Of a DNA stretch of 10,732 nucleotides, positions 1-6,509 are shown one piece after another. This DNA comes from Cyclobacteriaceae bacterium (GTDB lineage Bacteria; Bacteroidota; Bacteroidia; Cytophagales; Cyclobacteriaceae), in the NCBI GenBank assembly GCA_026994125.1, contig JALWRJ010000360.1, positions 5,162 through 15,893 on the forward strand, in the 5' to 3' direction. The notes beneath the pieces were generated by a model that had not been told where the DNA came from, ran no database searches, and saw only the letters and a list, made by a program, of their open reading frames with translations. Made by a program: the position numbers and the translations under genes. How positions within the stretch are numbered: the stretch's first letter is position 1; the number at the start of each line of letters is the position of its first letter.

Positions 1-1394
1 TTCCTAAAGGAGCCCTGCTGGTAGGCCCTCCGGGTACCGGCAAAACCTTGCTAGCCAAAGCCGTAGCAGGCGAAGCCGCAGTACCTTTCTTCACTTTGTC
101 GGGTTCTGATTTTGTAGAAATGTTTGTGGGGGTAGGAGCCGCCCGTGTGCGTGATTTATTTAAGCAAGCCAAAGAAAAAGCCCCTTGTATTGTATTTATA
201 GATGAAATTGATGCCATCGGGCGCTCTCGTGGCAAGGGGCAAATGCCCGGTAGCAACGATGAACGCGAAAATACCCTTAACTCGTTATTGGTAGAAATGG
301 ATGGTTTTGCTACCGACTCGGGGGTAATTATTTTGGCAGCCACCAACCGCCCCGATGTGTTAGACAGTGCCCTATTGCGCCCAGGCCGTTTTGACCGCCA
401 AATTGGAATTGACAAGCCCGATATTGTGGGTCGAAACCAAATTTTTAAGGTGCATTTAAAGCCTTTAAAGCTTAGCAAGGACATCGATTCTAAAAAATTA
501 GCTTCGCAAACCCCCGGCTTTGCAGGAGCCGAAATTGCCAATGTGTGTAACGAAGCTGCTTTAATAGCAGCGCGTAAAGACAAGAAAGCCATCGAAATGA
601 TCGATTTTCAGGATGCCATTGACCGCGTAATTGGTGGGCTGGAGAAAAAAAATAAAATTATTTCGCCTGACGAAAAGAAAATTGTAGCCTACCACGAAGC
701 AGGCCATGCCGTAGCAGGCTGGTTTTTAGAGCATGCCGACCCATTGGTAAAAGTTAGCATTGTTCCGCGCGGATTGGCTGCTTTGGGCTATGCCCAATAC
801 CTGCCTAAAGAACAGTTTTTATATCAAACAGAGCAGTTAATAGACGATATGTGCATGGCGTTAGGAGGCAGAGCGGCTGAAGAAATTATTTTTGGTAAAA
901 TATCGACCGGAGCCCTCAGTGATCTAGAACGGGTAACCCAAGTAGCCTATAATATGGTTTCTATTTATGGAATGAACGACAAAATTGGCAATGTTTCCTT
1001 TTACAGTTCTAAACAGCAAGAGTATAATTTTAATAAGCCTTACTCTGAAGCTACTGCGCAAATAATTGACGAAGAAGTAAAACGTATTATTACCGAAGCC
1101 TATCAACGCACTGTGGGCTTATTAAAGCATCGTAAAAACGAACTGGAAATTTTGGCTAAAGAATTGCTCGAAAAAGAAATTCTTTACCAAACTGATTTAG
1201 AAAAACTAATAGGTAAACGACCGTTTAAGCACGAAACCACCTACGAAGCCTTTGTAAACAAGCAAAATGAGCAAGACCGCTTAGACCTTGAAAAAGAACT
1301 GGTAAAAGAAAGGGATGTACCTCAGGTAACAGATGCACCCCCGGTAGCCGATGAGGATCCGGCCTCGATGCCTACCGGTTCGGAGCCCACCTAG
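1..1394 (+). CDS. ftsH: ATP-dependent zinc metalloprotease FtsH, 5' truncated by the window edge
   Basis: FtsH is a membrane-anchored AAA+ hexamer that unfolds and degrades membrane and some soluble proteins. The first complete codon is at 3, and 463 residues are visible. The missing N-terminus (family members are roughly 650-700 residues) should hold the two membrane helices and periplasmic domain. Seen in order: Walker A GPPGTGKT (24-47), Walker B with FIDEID (186-221), the second region of homology with arginine fingers in RPGRFDRQ, and the zinc site HEAGH (693-707) followed by SDLERV, whose Asp (921-923) is the expected third zinc ligand. All catalytic elements are intact. The tail after the protease domain is charged, then Pro/Asp/Glu-rich, which is common in this phylum. 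The apparent start at 48 (TTG) is not real, because the frame is open to the window edge and Walker A lies before it. lpxH follows 66 bases downstream. Confidence 0.97.
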   Translation, partial: PKGALLVGPPGTGKTLLAKAVAGEAAVPFFTLSGSDFVEMFVGVGAARVRDLFKQAKEKAPCIVFIDEIDAIGRSRGKGQMPGSNDERENTLNSLLVEMDGFATDSGVIILAATNRPDVLDSALLRPGRFDRQIGIDKPDIVGRNQIFKVHLKPLKLSKDIDSKKLASQTPGFAGAEIANVCNEAALIAARKDKKAIEMIDFQDAIDRVIGGLEKKNKIISPDEKKIVAYHEAGHAVAGWFLEHADPLVKVSIVPRGLAALGYAQYLPKEQFLYQTEQLIDDMCMALGGRAAEEIIFGKISTGALSDLERVTQVAYNMVSIYGMNDKIGNVSFYSSKQQEYNFNKPYSEATAQIIDEEVKRIITEAYQRTVGLLKHRKNELEILAKELLEKEILYQTDLEKLIGKRPFKHETTYEAFVNKQNEQDRLDLEKELVKERDVPQVTDAPPVADEDPASMPTGSEPT

Positions 1395-1427
1395 CAGGGT
1401 AGCTACGTTATTTATACGTTTTACACG

Positions 1428-1455
1428 TTTGGTTCATAAATTCTGCCTTACTTTG
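1428..1455 (+). promoter_or_regulatory. Bacteroidota-type promoter for lpxH (putative)
   Basis: TTTG (1428-1431) is followed after 16 bases by TTACTTTG (1448-1455), which matches seven of eight positions of the phylum -7 consensus TAnnTTTG. The box ends five bases before the lpxH ATG, so a start about seven bases downstream would give a leaderless or nearly leaderless mRNA. The spacing is slightly short of the usual 17-19 or so. I see no clear terminator between ftsH and lpxH, so read-through from ftsH is also possible. Confidence 0.45.
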
Positions 1456-1460
1456 CAGTT

Positions 1461-2231
1461 ATGATTGAGCTTAACCTGGAGCCGAACCCGGAAAAAAAAC
1501 TATACTTTGCCTCCGACTTTCATTTGGGTACCCCCAACCTTACCCAAAGCAGGGCAAGGGAGCTAAAAATAATACGGTGGCTAAACGCCATCGAAAACGA
1601 TGCCCAAGCCATATTTTTGTTGGGCGACATATTCGACTTTTGGTACGAGTACCGTAAAGTAATTCCTAAAGGGTTTGCCCGGTTTCAAGGCAAAATAGCT
1701 GCGCTTACCGATAGCGGTATCCCTGTTATTTTTTTTGGAGGCAACCATGATATGTGGATGAAAGATTACTTTAGTGAAGAGTTGGGAGTACAAATTTTCC
1801 ATGAACCGGTTGCGCTGGCTATTGGCCAAACTAAGCTATATATTGGCCATGGCGATGGACTGGGGCCAGGCGATGGGCAGTATAAACTTTTAAAAAAACT
1901 CTTTAAAAATAAAATGGCCAGATGGGCATTTAGTCGTTTACACCCAAATTTTTCACTTAGTTTGGGGCAGGCCTGGTCTAAAAAAAGCCGCATAAACGGG
2001 GTTGGTTACGAAAATAAATCGTTTGGAAAAGACGAATTTTTATTCCAATTCTGCCAGCAAGTAGAAAAAACGCAACATTTCGACTATTATATTTTTGGGC
2101 ACCGGCACCTGCACCTGGATATGCCCGTTGGAACAAACAGCCGCTACATTAACCTGGGCGAATGGGTAAACCACAGCCGTTACGCCATGCTTGAGCAAGA
2201 CAAACTAACCTTAATCGATTTTGAAGATTAA
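1461..2231 (+). CDS. lpxH: UDP-2,3-diacylglucosamine diphosphatase (LpxH-type metallophosphoesterase)
   Basis: By family, this hydrolyses UDP-2,3-diacylglucosamine to lipid X (2,3-diacylglucosamine 1-phosphate) and UMP, the fourth step of lipid A synthesis, at the cytoplasmic face of the inner membrane. The 256 residues carry the full calcineurin-like metal site: SDFHLG (Asp19, His21), LLGDIFDFWYE (Asp56), GGNHDMW (Asn95, His96, Asp97), GHGDG (His130) and FGHRHLH (His214, His216). The extended aromatic GDIFDFW and the GNHDMWM form are typical of Bacteroidota LpxH rather than of general phosphoesterases. The middle region (about 140-190) is basic and aromatic, as in the LpxH cap over the lipid. 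The ATG at 1461 sits just behind a promoter-like box. The last 11 bases overlap the next gene. An unrelated substrate for this phosphoesterase cannot be excluded from sequence alone. Confidence 0.88.
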   Translation: MIELNLEPNPEKKLYFASDFHLGTPNLTQSRARELKIIRWLNAIENDAQAIFLLGDIFDFWYEYRKVIPKGFARFQGKIAALTDSGIPVIFFGGNHDMWMKDYFSEELGVQIFHEPVALAIGQTKLYIGHGDGLGPGDGQYKLLKKLFKNKMARWAFSRLHPNFSLSLGQAWSKKSRINGVGYENKSFGKDEFLFQFCQQVEKTQHFDYYIFGHRHLHLDMPVGTNSRYINLGEWVNHSRYAMLEQDKLTLIDFED

Positions 2232-3009
2232 TTTAATGGTATGCATTGGGCTATGGATAGCCCTGGCTGGCAAAGCGCAGTCGTTAATCATTACCGATTC
2301 GGTATGTACCCAACTACCTATAACCAACTACTCTATTGACACCAAGGGCAACATATACCTGGCCTTAGAAGGCGGACAAATAACCAAATACAGCCCCACC
2401 TTAGATTCCTTACAAACCTATGCCCCTCAACAAACAGGTAGCGTAAGCCTGCTCGAAGCAGGAAACGGCTTCTACCTGTTTGCTTTTTACGATTTTTTTC
2501 AGGAATACTTGCTCTTAAACCGCTTTCTAAGCAATCCAACTCGCACATCGCTCGCACCTGTAGGCACTACGTACATCGATTTAGCCACCCAAAGCCAGGA
2601 CAATAGTTTATGGCTTATCGAAAACGGAGGCCTTCGCTTACTAAAATATAACCCTATTTACAAAACCATTGAGGTTGAAACGCCCCTTAACACCATACTA
2701 GCACATACCAACAACCACTTTACCTATATAAAAGAATACCAAAACCGGCTTTATTTACTAGACCCCGAATCGGGCATTTATGTATTCGATAACCTGGGCA
2801 ATTATGTAAAAACAATAAACATACGTACCCAAAAAATTAGTTTTTACAAAGAACAAGTAGTTTATGTGCAAGAATTAAAATTGGTTTTGCAACACCTGTA
2901 CAGCGAGCATTTAGCTACCCTGGATTTGCCAAAGCCAATTGATGGAGCCTTAATGTACAGGAAAAACTCCTATTTACTAAGCTCCACCTGTGTGTTTAAA
3001 GCACAATAG
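2221..3009 (+). CDS. Exported beta-propeller-like protein of unknown function
   Basis: I do not recognise a named family. The 262 residues start with a signal-peptide-like segment (Lys2, hydrophobic to about residue 17, then AGKAQS, a plausible signal peptidase I site), so the product is probably periplasmic. The rest contains spaced segments resembling propeller blades: about 38-58 (GNIYLALEGGQITKYSP), 126-144 (NSLWLIENGGLRLLKYNP) and 174-197 (NRLYLLDPESGIYVFD), each with a short strand, an acidic/Gly turn and a closing aromatic strand. The total is short for a complete six-bladed propeller. The start used is TTG at 2221, which supplies the Lys of the signal peptide and overlaps the lpxH end by 11 bases. 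ATG at 2236 is the alternative and would leave no basic N-region. A stop at 2212-2214 limits extension. The overlap argues for co-translation with lpxH. A terminator follows 85 bases after the stop. Confidence 0.75.
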   Translation: MKINLMVCIGLWIALAGKAQSLIITDSVCTQLPITNYSIDTKGNIYLALEGGQITKYSPTLDSLQTYAPQQTGSVSLLEAGNGFYLFAFYDFFQEYLLLNRFLSNPTRTSLAPVGTTYIDLATQSQDNSLWLIENGGLRLLKYNPIYKTIEVETPLNTILAHTNNHFTYIKEYQNRLYLLDPESGIYVFDNLGNYVKTINIRTQKISFYKEQVVYVQELKLVLQHLYSEHLATLDLPKPIDGALMYRKNSYLLSSTCVFKAQ

Positions 3010-3094
3010 CCGGCTTAAGACATTTTATTGACCACAATTATATGAAAATCAATGTTTTACTTGTATATTTGATTTCAGTTCTGATTGATTTTAA

Positions 3095-3138
3095 ACTCCC
3101 CTTGTGTATTCGTTTTGAATTCGAAGGGGAGTTTTTTT
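3095..3138 (+). terminator. Rho-independent terminator after the lpxH / propeller-like gene pair
   Basis: The perfect 9-base stem ACTCCCCTT (3095-3103) / AAGGGGAGT (3124-3132) is followed directly by a T run (3132-3138). The 20-base loop can form an inner ATTC/GAAT hairpin. It lies 85 bases past the stop at 3009 and closes the + strand unit that begins at ftsH or lpxH. There is no A run on the left, so it is not a good - strand terminator. Confidence 0.85.
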
Positions 3139-3177
3139 ATCCTTTAAAAATTAAATTACGGGTATCTTAAATGCTAG

Positions 3178-3210
3178 TAAAAAAAGAAACGCCTCGGTCA
3201 AAGGCGTTTC
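3178..3210 (-). terminator. Orphan minus-strand intrinsic terminator
   Basis: GAAACGCCT (3186-3194) pairs perfectly with AGGCGTTTC (3202-3210) across a 7-base loop. The A run at 3179-3185 becomes a U tract after the hairpin when read on the - strand. On the + strand the hairpin is followed by AAGGTC, so it would not terminate there. No - strand gene of normal size lies between it and the + strand response regulator at 3472. Confidence 0.7.
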
Positions 3211-3265
3211 AAGGTCAAAAACTCAAAATAAATTAGGTTATCTCCATAACCTAAAATAACAACGG
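3179..3265 (-). ncRNA. Candidate small RNA (two hairpins, second one a terminator)
   Basis: Inferred from structure only. Read on the - strand, a transcript starting near 3255-3265 would hold a perfect 9-bp hairpin TTAGGTTAT/ATAACCTAA with tetraloop GGAG (3254-3233), an unpaired U-rich linker (about 3232-3211), and the terminator hairpin with its U tract. This is a typical small-RNA layout. Upstream on the - strand, TATATTTA (about 3275-3268) is a seven-of-eight match to the phylum -7 box, but I see no TTTG at the right distance. The 5' end is therefore a guess, and no known RNA family is recognised. Confidence 0.35.
3233..3254. repeat. Perfect inverted repeat (9-bp arms, 4-base loop)
   Basis: TTAGGTTAT (3233-3241) and ATAACCTAA (3246-3254) are exact reverse complements around CTCC. 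As RNA it is a stable tetraloop hairpin on either strand; the loop reads GGAG on the - strand. As DNA it could also be a protein-binding palindrome. Confidence 0.8.
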
Positions 3266-3353
3266 CATAAATATAATGAATGCGCCTGAAATTTTTAACT
3301 AATTTTAACAAAAACAGCCAAAAAAAAGCAATTATTTTTAAATTCGGACAGCC

Positions 3354-3380
3354 AGGTGTTCGATTTTAGTACACCTGTAC
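3354..3380. promoter_or_regulatory. Inverted repeats, possible operator upstream of the two-component operon
   Basis: AGGTGT (3354-3359) and ACACCT (3371-3376) are inverted copies 11 bases apart. GTACA/TGTAC (3369-3373, 3376-3380) forms a second, overlapping palindrome. The site lies about 95 bases before the response-regulator start. This is where an NtrC-type activator could bind for autoregulation, but the assignment is inference only. Confidence 0.25.
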
Positions 3381-3471
3381 AACATTGCTCAATAAAATGT
3401 ATGTAATTTGTACCCAATAAGCCATTGCACAGTTTGGCATAGTTTTAACTATAGCGTTTACTTTTATACCC

Positions 3472-4845
3472 GTGGAAAAATATTTAGGAAAAATACTGAT
3501 TATAGACGATGATGAGGATGTGCTATTGGCCGCTAAGTTGTTGCTAAAGAAGCATGCTCAACAGGTAACCATCGAAAAAAATCCAAAAAAAATTCCATTC
3601 CTGCTAAATAACGATACCTACGATGTGATTTTGCTGGACATGAATTTTAGCAAAGACACCACCAGTGGCAAGGAAGGTTTTTATTGGCTCAACGAAATTA
3701 AATCACGCGACCCCCGGGCAGTGGTTATCCTAATTACTGCTTTTGGCGATGTAGAAATGGCTGTAAAAGCCCTAAAAGAAGGTGCTACTGATTTTGTGCT
3801 TAAACCATGGCAAAACGACAAACTGCTGGCTACCCTAAACACAGCCGTTAAACTTCGGCAATCGTACTACGAAGTAGATAAACTACGCAAAGCAAAAAAA
3901 CAGCTCGAAGAAGACATAAACCAGCCTTTTAAGGATATTATTGGCAGTAGCCCGGCCATGCAGCATATCTATAAATTGGTAGATAAAGTGGCTGCCACCG
4001 ATGCTAATGTGCTTATTTTAGGAGAAAACGGCACAGGCAAAGAGCTTATTGCCCGAGCTATCCATCAAAAATCGTTGCGTGCCGATAACGTTTACGTATC
4101 GGTGGATATGGGTGCCATTACCGAAACCCTGTTCGAAAGCGAACTATTTGGCCACAAAAAAGGAGCTTTTACTGATGCCCACACCGATAGAACCGGCCGC
4201 TTTGAGGCCGCCAATGGAGGCACGTTATTTTTAGACGAAATAGGCAATTTAAGTTTACCCCTACAATCTAAATTATTAGCCGCTCTGCAAAACAGAGAAA
4301 TAACCAAACTAGGCGAAAACACTGCAACACCCATTGATATACGCCTGATATGCGCCACCAACATGCCTTTGCTGCAAATGGTCGAAAACAAGACCTTCCG
4401 ACAGGATTTGCTCTACCGGATAAATACCGTAGAAATTAAATTGCCTCCCCTACGCGAACGTACCGAAGATATTCCGCAATTGGCCACGCATTTTATAACC
4501 ATGTATGCCAAAAAATACCGTAAGCAGGTAGCGGGCATCCAGCAAGGCGCTTTGGAAAAACTAAAACTGTACAACTGGCCAGGCAATGTACGCGAACTAC
4601 AGCATGCCATTGAACGGGCCATTATTATGTGCGAAGAAGAAGAACTAACCACCATGGACTTCTTCTTTTTAAGCAGTACAGGCAACAATAATTCCTCCGG
4701 AAACAGTTTTAACTTAGAACAAGTTGAGCAATCGGTGATTGAAAAAGCATTAGAAAAACATAATGGCAACATCTCAAAAGCAGCCAAAGAACTCGGCCTC
4801 ACACGTGCTTCGCTTTATCGAAGACTTGAGAAATACGGGCTTTAG
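3472..4845 (+). CDS. NtrC-family response regulator (receiver, AAA+ sigma-54 activator, Fis-type HTH)
   Basis: A cytoplasmic transcription activator expected to drive sigma-54 promoters when phosphorylated by the kinase encoded next to it. The receiver domain is about residues 6-125, with acidic pocket DDDED (12-16), phospho-acceptor Asp56 in LLDMNF, Thr89 in ITAFGD and Lys111 in KPW. The AAA+ domain (about 155-385) has Walker A GENGTGKE (184-191), Walker B TLFLDEIG (251-258), arginine finger region DLLYRIN and sensor II NWPGNVREL (369-376). The C-terminal Fis-type helix-turn-helix is about 415-457 (NISKAAKELGLTRASLYRRL). The sigma-54 contact loop reads GAFTDA (231-236) instead of GAFTGA. A Ser/Asn-rich linker (401-412) precedes the DNA-binding domain. 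The start is GTG at 3472; no ATG is available before the receiver core. It overlaps the kinase gene. Confidence 0.93.
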   Translation: MEKYLGKILIIDDDEDVLLAAKLLLKKHAQQVTIEKNPKKIPFLLNNDTYDVILLDMNFSKDTTSGKEGFYWLNEIKSRDPRAVVILITAFGDVEMAVKALKEGATDFVLKPWQNDKLLATLNTAVKLRQSYYEVDKLRKAKKQLEEDINQPFKDIIGSSPAMQHIYKLVDKVAATDANVLILGENGTGKELIARAIHQKSLRADNVYVSVDMGAITETLFESELFGHKKGAFTDAHTDRTGRFEAANGGTLFLDEIGNLSLPLQSKLLAALQNREITKLGENTATPIDIRLICATNMPLLQMVENKTFRQDLLYRINTVEIKLPPLRERTEDIPQLATHFITMYAKKYRKQVAGIQQGALEKLKLYNWPGNVRELQHAIERAIIMCEEEELTTMDFFFLSSTGNNNSSGNSFNLEQVEQSVIEKALEKHNGNISKAAKELGLTRASLYRRLEKYGL

Positions 4846-6184
4846 TAACTACGATAAGCATATTTTACTAAGGCTGGCAGGGGTAATGTTTACCATGTTT
4901 ATTTTGGTAGGTGCCTGGATACACGGTTCTTTTTGGTTAACTATTTTACTTTTTTTGGTACTTACGGTATTGCAAATTATTAGCCTGCTCAACTACCTGC
5001 ACCAGCCTAACAATGAACTAAAAGCCATTATACACTCCCTCGAAAACCAAACCGAACTTACCCCTGAATTTAAAAACTATTCAAATGCTTCGGCTGCTCA
5101 ACTACAACAAGCCCTGCACCGTTTGTTAAAAAAACACCAAGACCAAACCCTCTTCAAAAACGAAGAATCGCTTTTTTACAAAAACATTGTACAACATGCA
5201 GGTATTGGCCTGATAGCCATTGATACCGATGGCAAAGTAGTGGTAATAAATAATGCCGCTAAAAAACTTTTACAAGTGTATGCCATAAAATACATTACCG
5301 AGTTGCAATCGTTAAGCCCTGCGTTAGTATCTTCTATTTTTAAGTTAAAAACAGCGGGTCGCGATTTGGTTAAGCTAAAAATTGATAACGAATTAGTGCA
5401 GCTATCGGTGTTTGCTATTGAATTGATGCTCAATAAAAAAACCTACAAAATGGTAACCCTGCAAAACATAAACAGCGAACTGGAAGAAATGGAAATGGAT
5501 GCCTGGCAAAACCTGGTTCGTGTACTTACCCATGAAATAATGAACTCGGTTACACCCATTTCATCGTTGGCCGCTACCGTGGCAGACGACCTAAACCAAA
5601 ACCAAGCCCCCCAGGAACTACTGCTAAGCCAAAGCGATAAAGACGACCTGCTGCTGGCCATACACACCATACAGCGTAGAAGCGATGGCCTTATTCGGTT
5701 TGTAAAAGACTTTAGAAATTTAACCCATATACCTACCCCCAAATTTGAAACCATTGAACTACATGGTTTGCTTAGCGAAATTCAGGTACTGCTACAACAA
5801 GATTTTAGCAAAAACAACATCGAATTTAGCACCTCGTGCCAACCAGGCAACCTATCCATAGAAGCCGATAAAAGCTTAATTGAACAGGTCATTATTAATT
5901 TAATTAAAAATGCCATCCAATCTTTTGATGAAGAAACCAACCGACTGATTGAAGTAAAGGCTTTTAAGGATACTAAAAACCGAGTATTGATTACGGTAAA
6001 AGATAATGGTTCAGGTATTGAAGAAGAAACCCTGGAACGCATATTTATACCTTTCTTTAGCACTAAAAAAACCGGTTCGGGCATTGGCCTTAGTTTATCA
6101 AGGCAAATAATGCGTAAGCACAGAGGCACACTAACAGTTGCCAGCAAAATTGATGAAGGTACAGAATTTACCATGCGATTTTGA
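4763..6184 (+). CDS. Membrane-anchored PAS sensor histidine kinase, partner of the upstream regulator
   Basis: Autophosphorylating kinase of the NtrB/NtrY-like class, presumed partner of the regulator it overlaps. Numbering is from ATG 4763. Two adjacent membrane helices (about 38-54 and 57-77) leave almost no periplasmic loop, so the signal is probably sensed in the membrane or cytoplasm. A PAS-like domain spans about 135-235. The dimerisation domain has LTHEIMNSVTPISSL with phospho-acceptor His257. The ATPase domain shows the N box INLIKNAIQSF (Asn383), G1 DNGSGI (414-419), F box FIPFFSTKK and G2 GSGIGLSLS (438-446), so it looks catalytically complete. The true start is uncertain: ATG 4763 gives an 83-base overlap whose residues are a shifted reading of the regulator's DNA-binding helix, whereas GTG 4805 or TTG 4826 (MRNTGFSNYDKHILLRL) give shorter overlaps. 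ATG 4886 would cut into the first membrane helix. Confidence 0.92.
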   Translation: MATSQKQPKNSASHVLRFIEDLRNTGFSNYDKHILLRLAGVMFTMFILVGAWIHGSFWLTILLFLVLTVLQIISLLNYLHQPNNELKAIIHSLENQTELTPEFKNYSNASAAQLQQALHRLLKKHQDQTLFKNEESLFYKNIVQHAGIGLIAIDTDGKVVVINNAAKKLLQVYAIKYITELQSLSPALVSSIFKLKTAGRDLVKLKIDNELVQLSVFAIELMLNKKTYKMVTLQNINSELEEMEMDAWQNLVRVLTHEIMNSVTPISSLAATVADDLNQNQAPQELLLSQSDKDDLLLAIHTIQRRSDGLIRFVKDFRNLTHIPTPKFETIELHGLLSEIQVLLQQDFSKNNIEFSTSCQPGNLSIEADKSLIEQVIINLIKNAIQSFDEETNRLIEVKAFKDTKNRVLITVKDNGSGIEEETLERIFIPFFSTKKTGSGIGLSLSRQIMRKHRGTLTVASKIDEGTEFTMRF

Positions 6185-6210
6185 TATCGAACTTTAATTG
6201 ATTTGCTTTG
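6180..6210 (+). promoter_or_regulatory. Bacteroidota-type promoter for the acyl carrier protein gene
   Basis: TTTG (6180-6183) and TTGCTTTG (6203-6210, seven of eight to TAnnTTTG) are separated by 19 bases, the expected spacing. The predicted start lies near 6217, giving a leader of about 14 bases before the ATG at 6231. The -33 box overlaps the kinase stop codon, so the gene can be expressed separately from the two-component operon. Confidence 0.5.
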
Positions 6211-6230
6211 CATGACCAACCTACATCATC

Positions 6231-6482
6231 ATGGAAGAGGTAAACGAAAAAATTAAACATATCCTGGTGGATAAACTGGGATTGGCCGAAACCGAAATAA
6301 CTCCCGATGCTAATTTAGTTAAAGATTTAGGGATTGATTCCCTGGATTATGCCGAACTGGTAATGGAATTTGAGCAAACATTTGATATTCGTATTCCGGA
6401 TGAGGATGCGGAACAACTAAGCACGGTAGATTCCGCTGTAAAGTATGTAAATAGCAAGGTAAGCAAATCATCCAACCCGTAA
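6231..6482 (+). CDS. Acyl carrier protein
   Basis: A small acidic four-helix carrier (83 residues) that holds acyl groups on a 4'-phosphopantetheine arm in the cytoplasm. The attachment site is Ser37 in LGIDSLDYAELVM, the classical DSL motif. Family features are complete: an N-terminal helix (EKIKHILVDKLGL), ITPDANLVKDLG, EQTFDIRIPDEDAEQLSTV (helices II-III) and VKYVNSKV at the end. The sequence is close to the fatty-acid-synthesis AcpP type. However, it has no fabF, rnc or other fatty-acid gene beside it, unlike the usual acpP-fabF arrangement. It may therefore be an additional carrier protein or a relocated acpP; the gene symbol is left blank for that reason. It is convergent with the YopX-like gene 27 bases away, with no clear terminator between them. 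Confidence 0.93.
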   Translation: MEEVNEKIKHILVDKLGLAETEITPDANLVKDLGIDSLDYAELVMEFEQTFDIRIPDEDAEQLSTVDSAVKYVNSKVSKSSNP

Positions 6483-6509
6483 GACCAGTCTAAGATACCT
6501 AATACGTAG

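Larger units (their letters stand above)
3010..3471. other. 462-base structured intergenic region
   Basis: No convincing protein gene lies here. It contains, in order, the + strand terminator (3095-3138), a hairpin that is a terminator only on the - strand (3178-3210), a third perfect hairpin (3233-3254), an A/T-rich stretch (about 3255-3350), and an inverted repeat AGGTGT-N11-ACACCT (3354-3376) that overlaps a small palindrome GTACA-CC-TGTAC (3369-3380). Just before the response-regulator start is a weak promoter-like pair, TTTG (3433-3436) and TACTTTTA (3459-3466). Its spacing of 22 is longer than usual, so this is only a possible promoter. Confidence 0.7.

Noticed and set aside
3064..3071. 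Exact TATATTTG promoter-like box on the + strand
   Set aside because: There is no -33 element at the right distance, and it would give only a transcript of about 60 bases ending at the next terminator. In A/T-rich spacer this match is easily chance.
3042..3170. Small + strand reading frame of 42 residues with a hydrophobic start (MKINVLLVYLISVLIDF)
   Set aside because: It runs through the strong terminator at 3095-3138, so its mRNA would be cut inside the frame. Its second half is the translation of the hairpin and T run. Coding is unlikely.
3430..3471. Sigma-54 promoter before the response regulator (TTTGGCAT at 3433-3440)
   Set aside because: The GG is not followed by GC after ten bases, so the -24/-12 pattern is not met.
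4413..4802. 129-residue - strand reading frame opposite the response regulator
   Set aside because: It lies fully antisense to a well-conserved AAA+ and helix-turn-helix region. Its composition (Ser/Cys/Leu-rich) is that of a shadow frame.
5782..6219. 145-residue - strand reading frame opposite the histidine kinase
   Set aside because: Antisense to the conserved ATPase domain, Ser-rich, with no recognisable motif.
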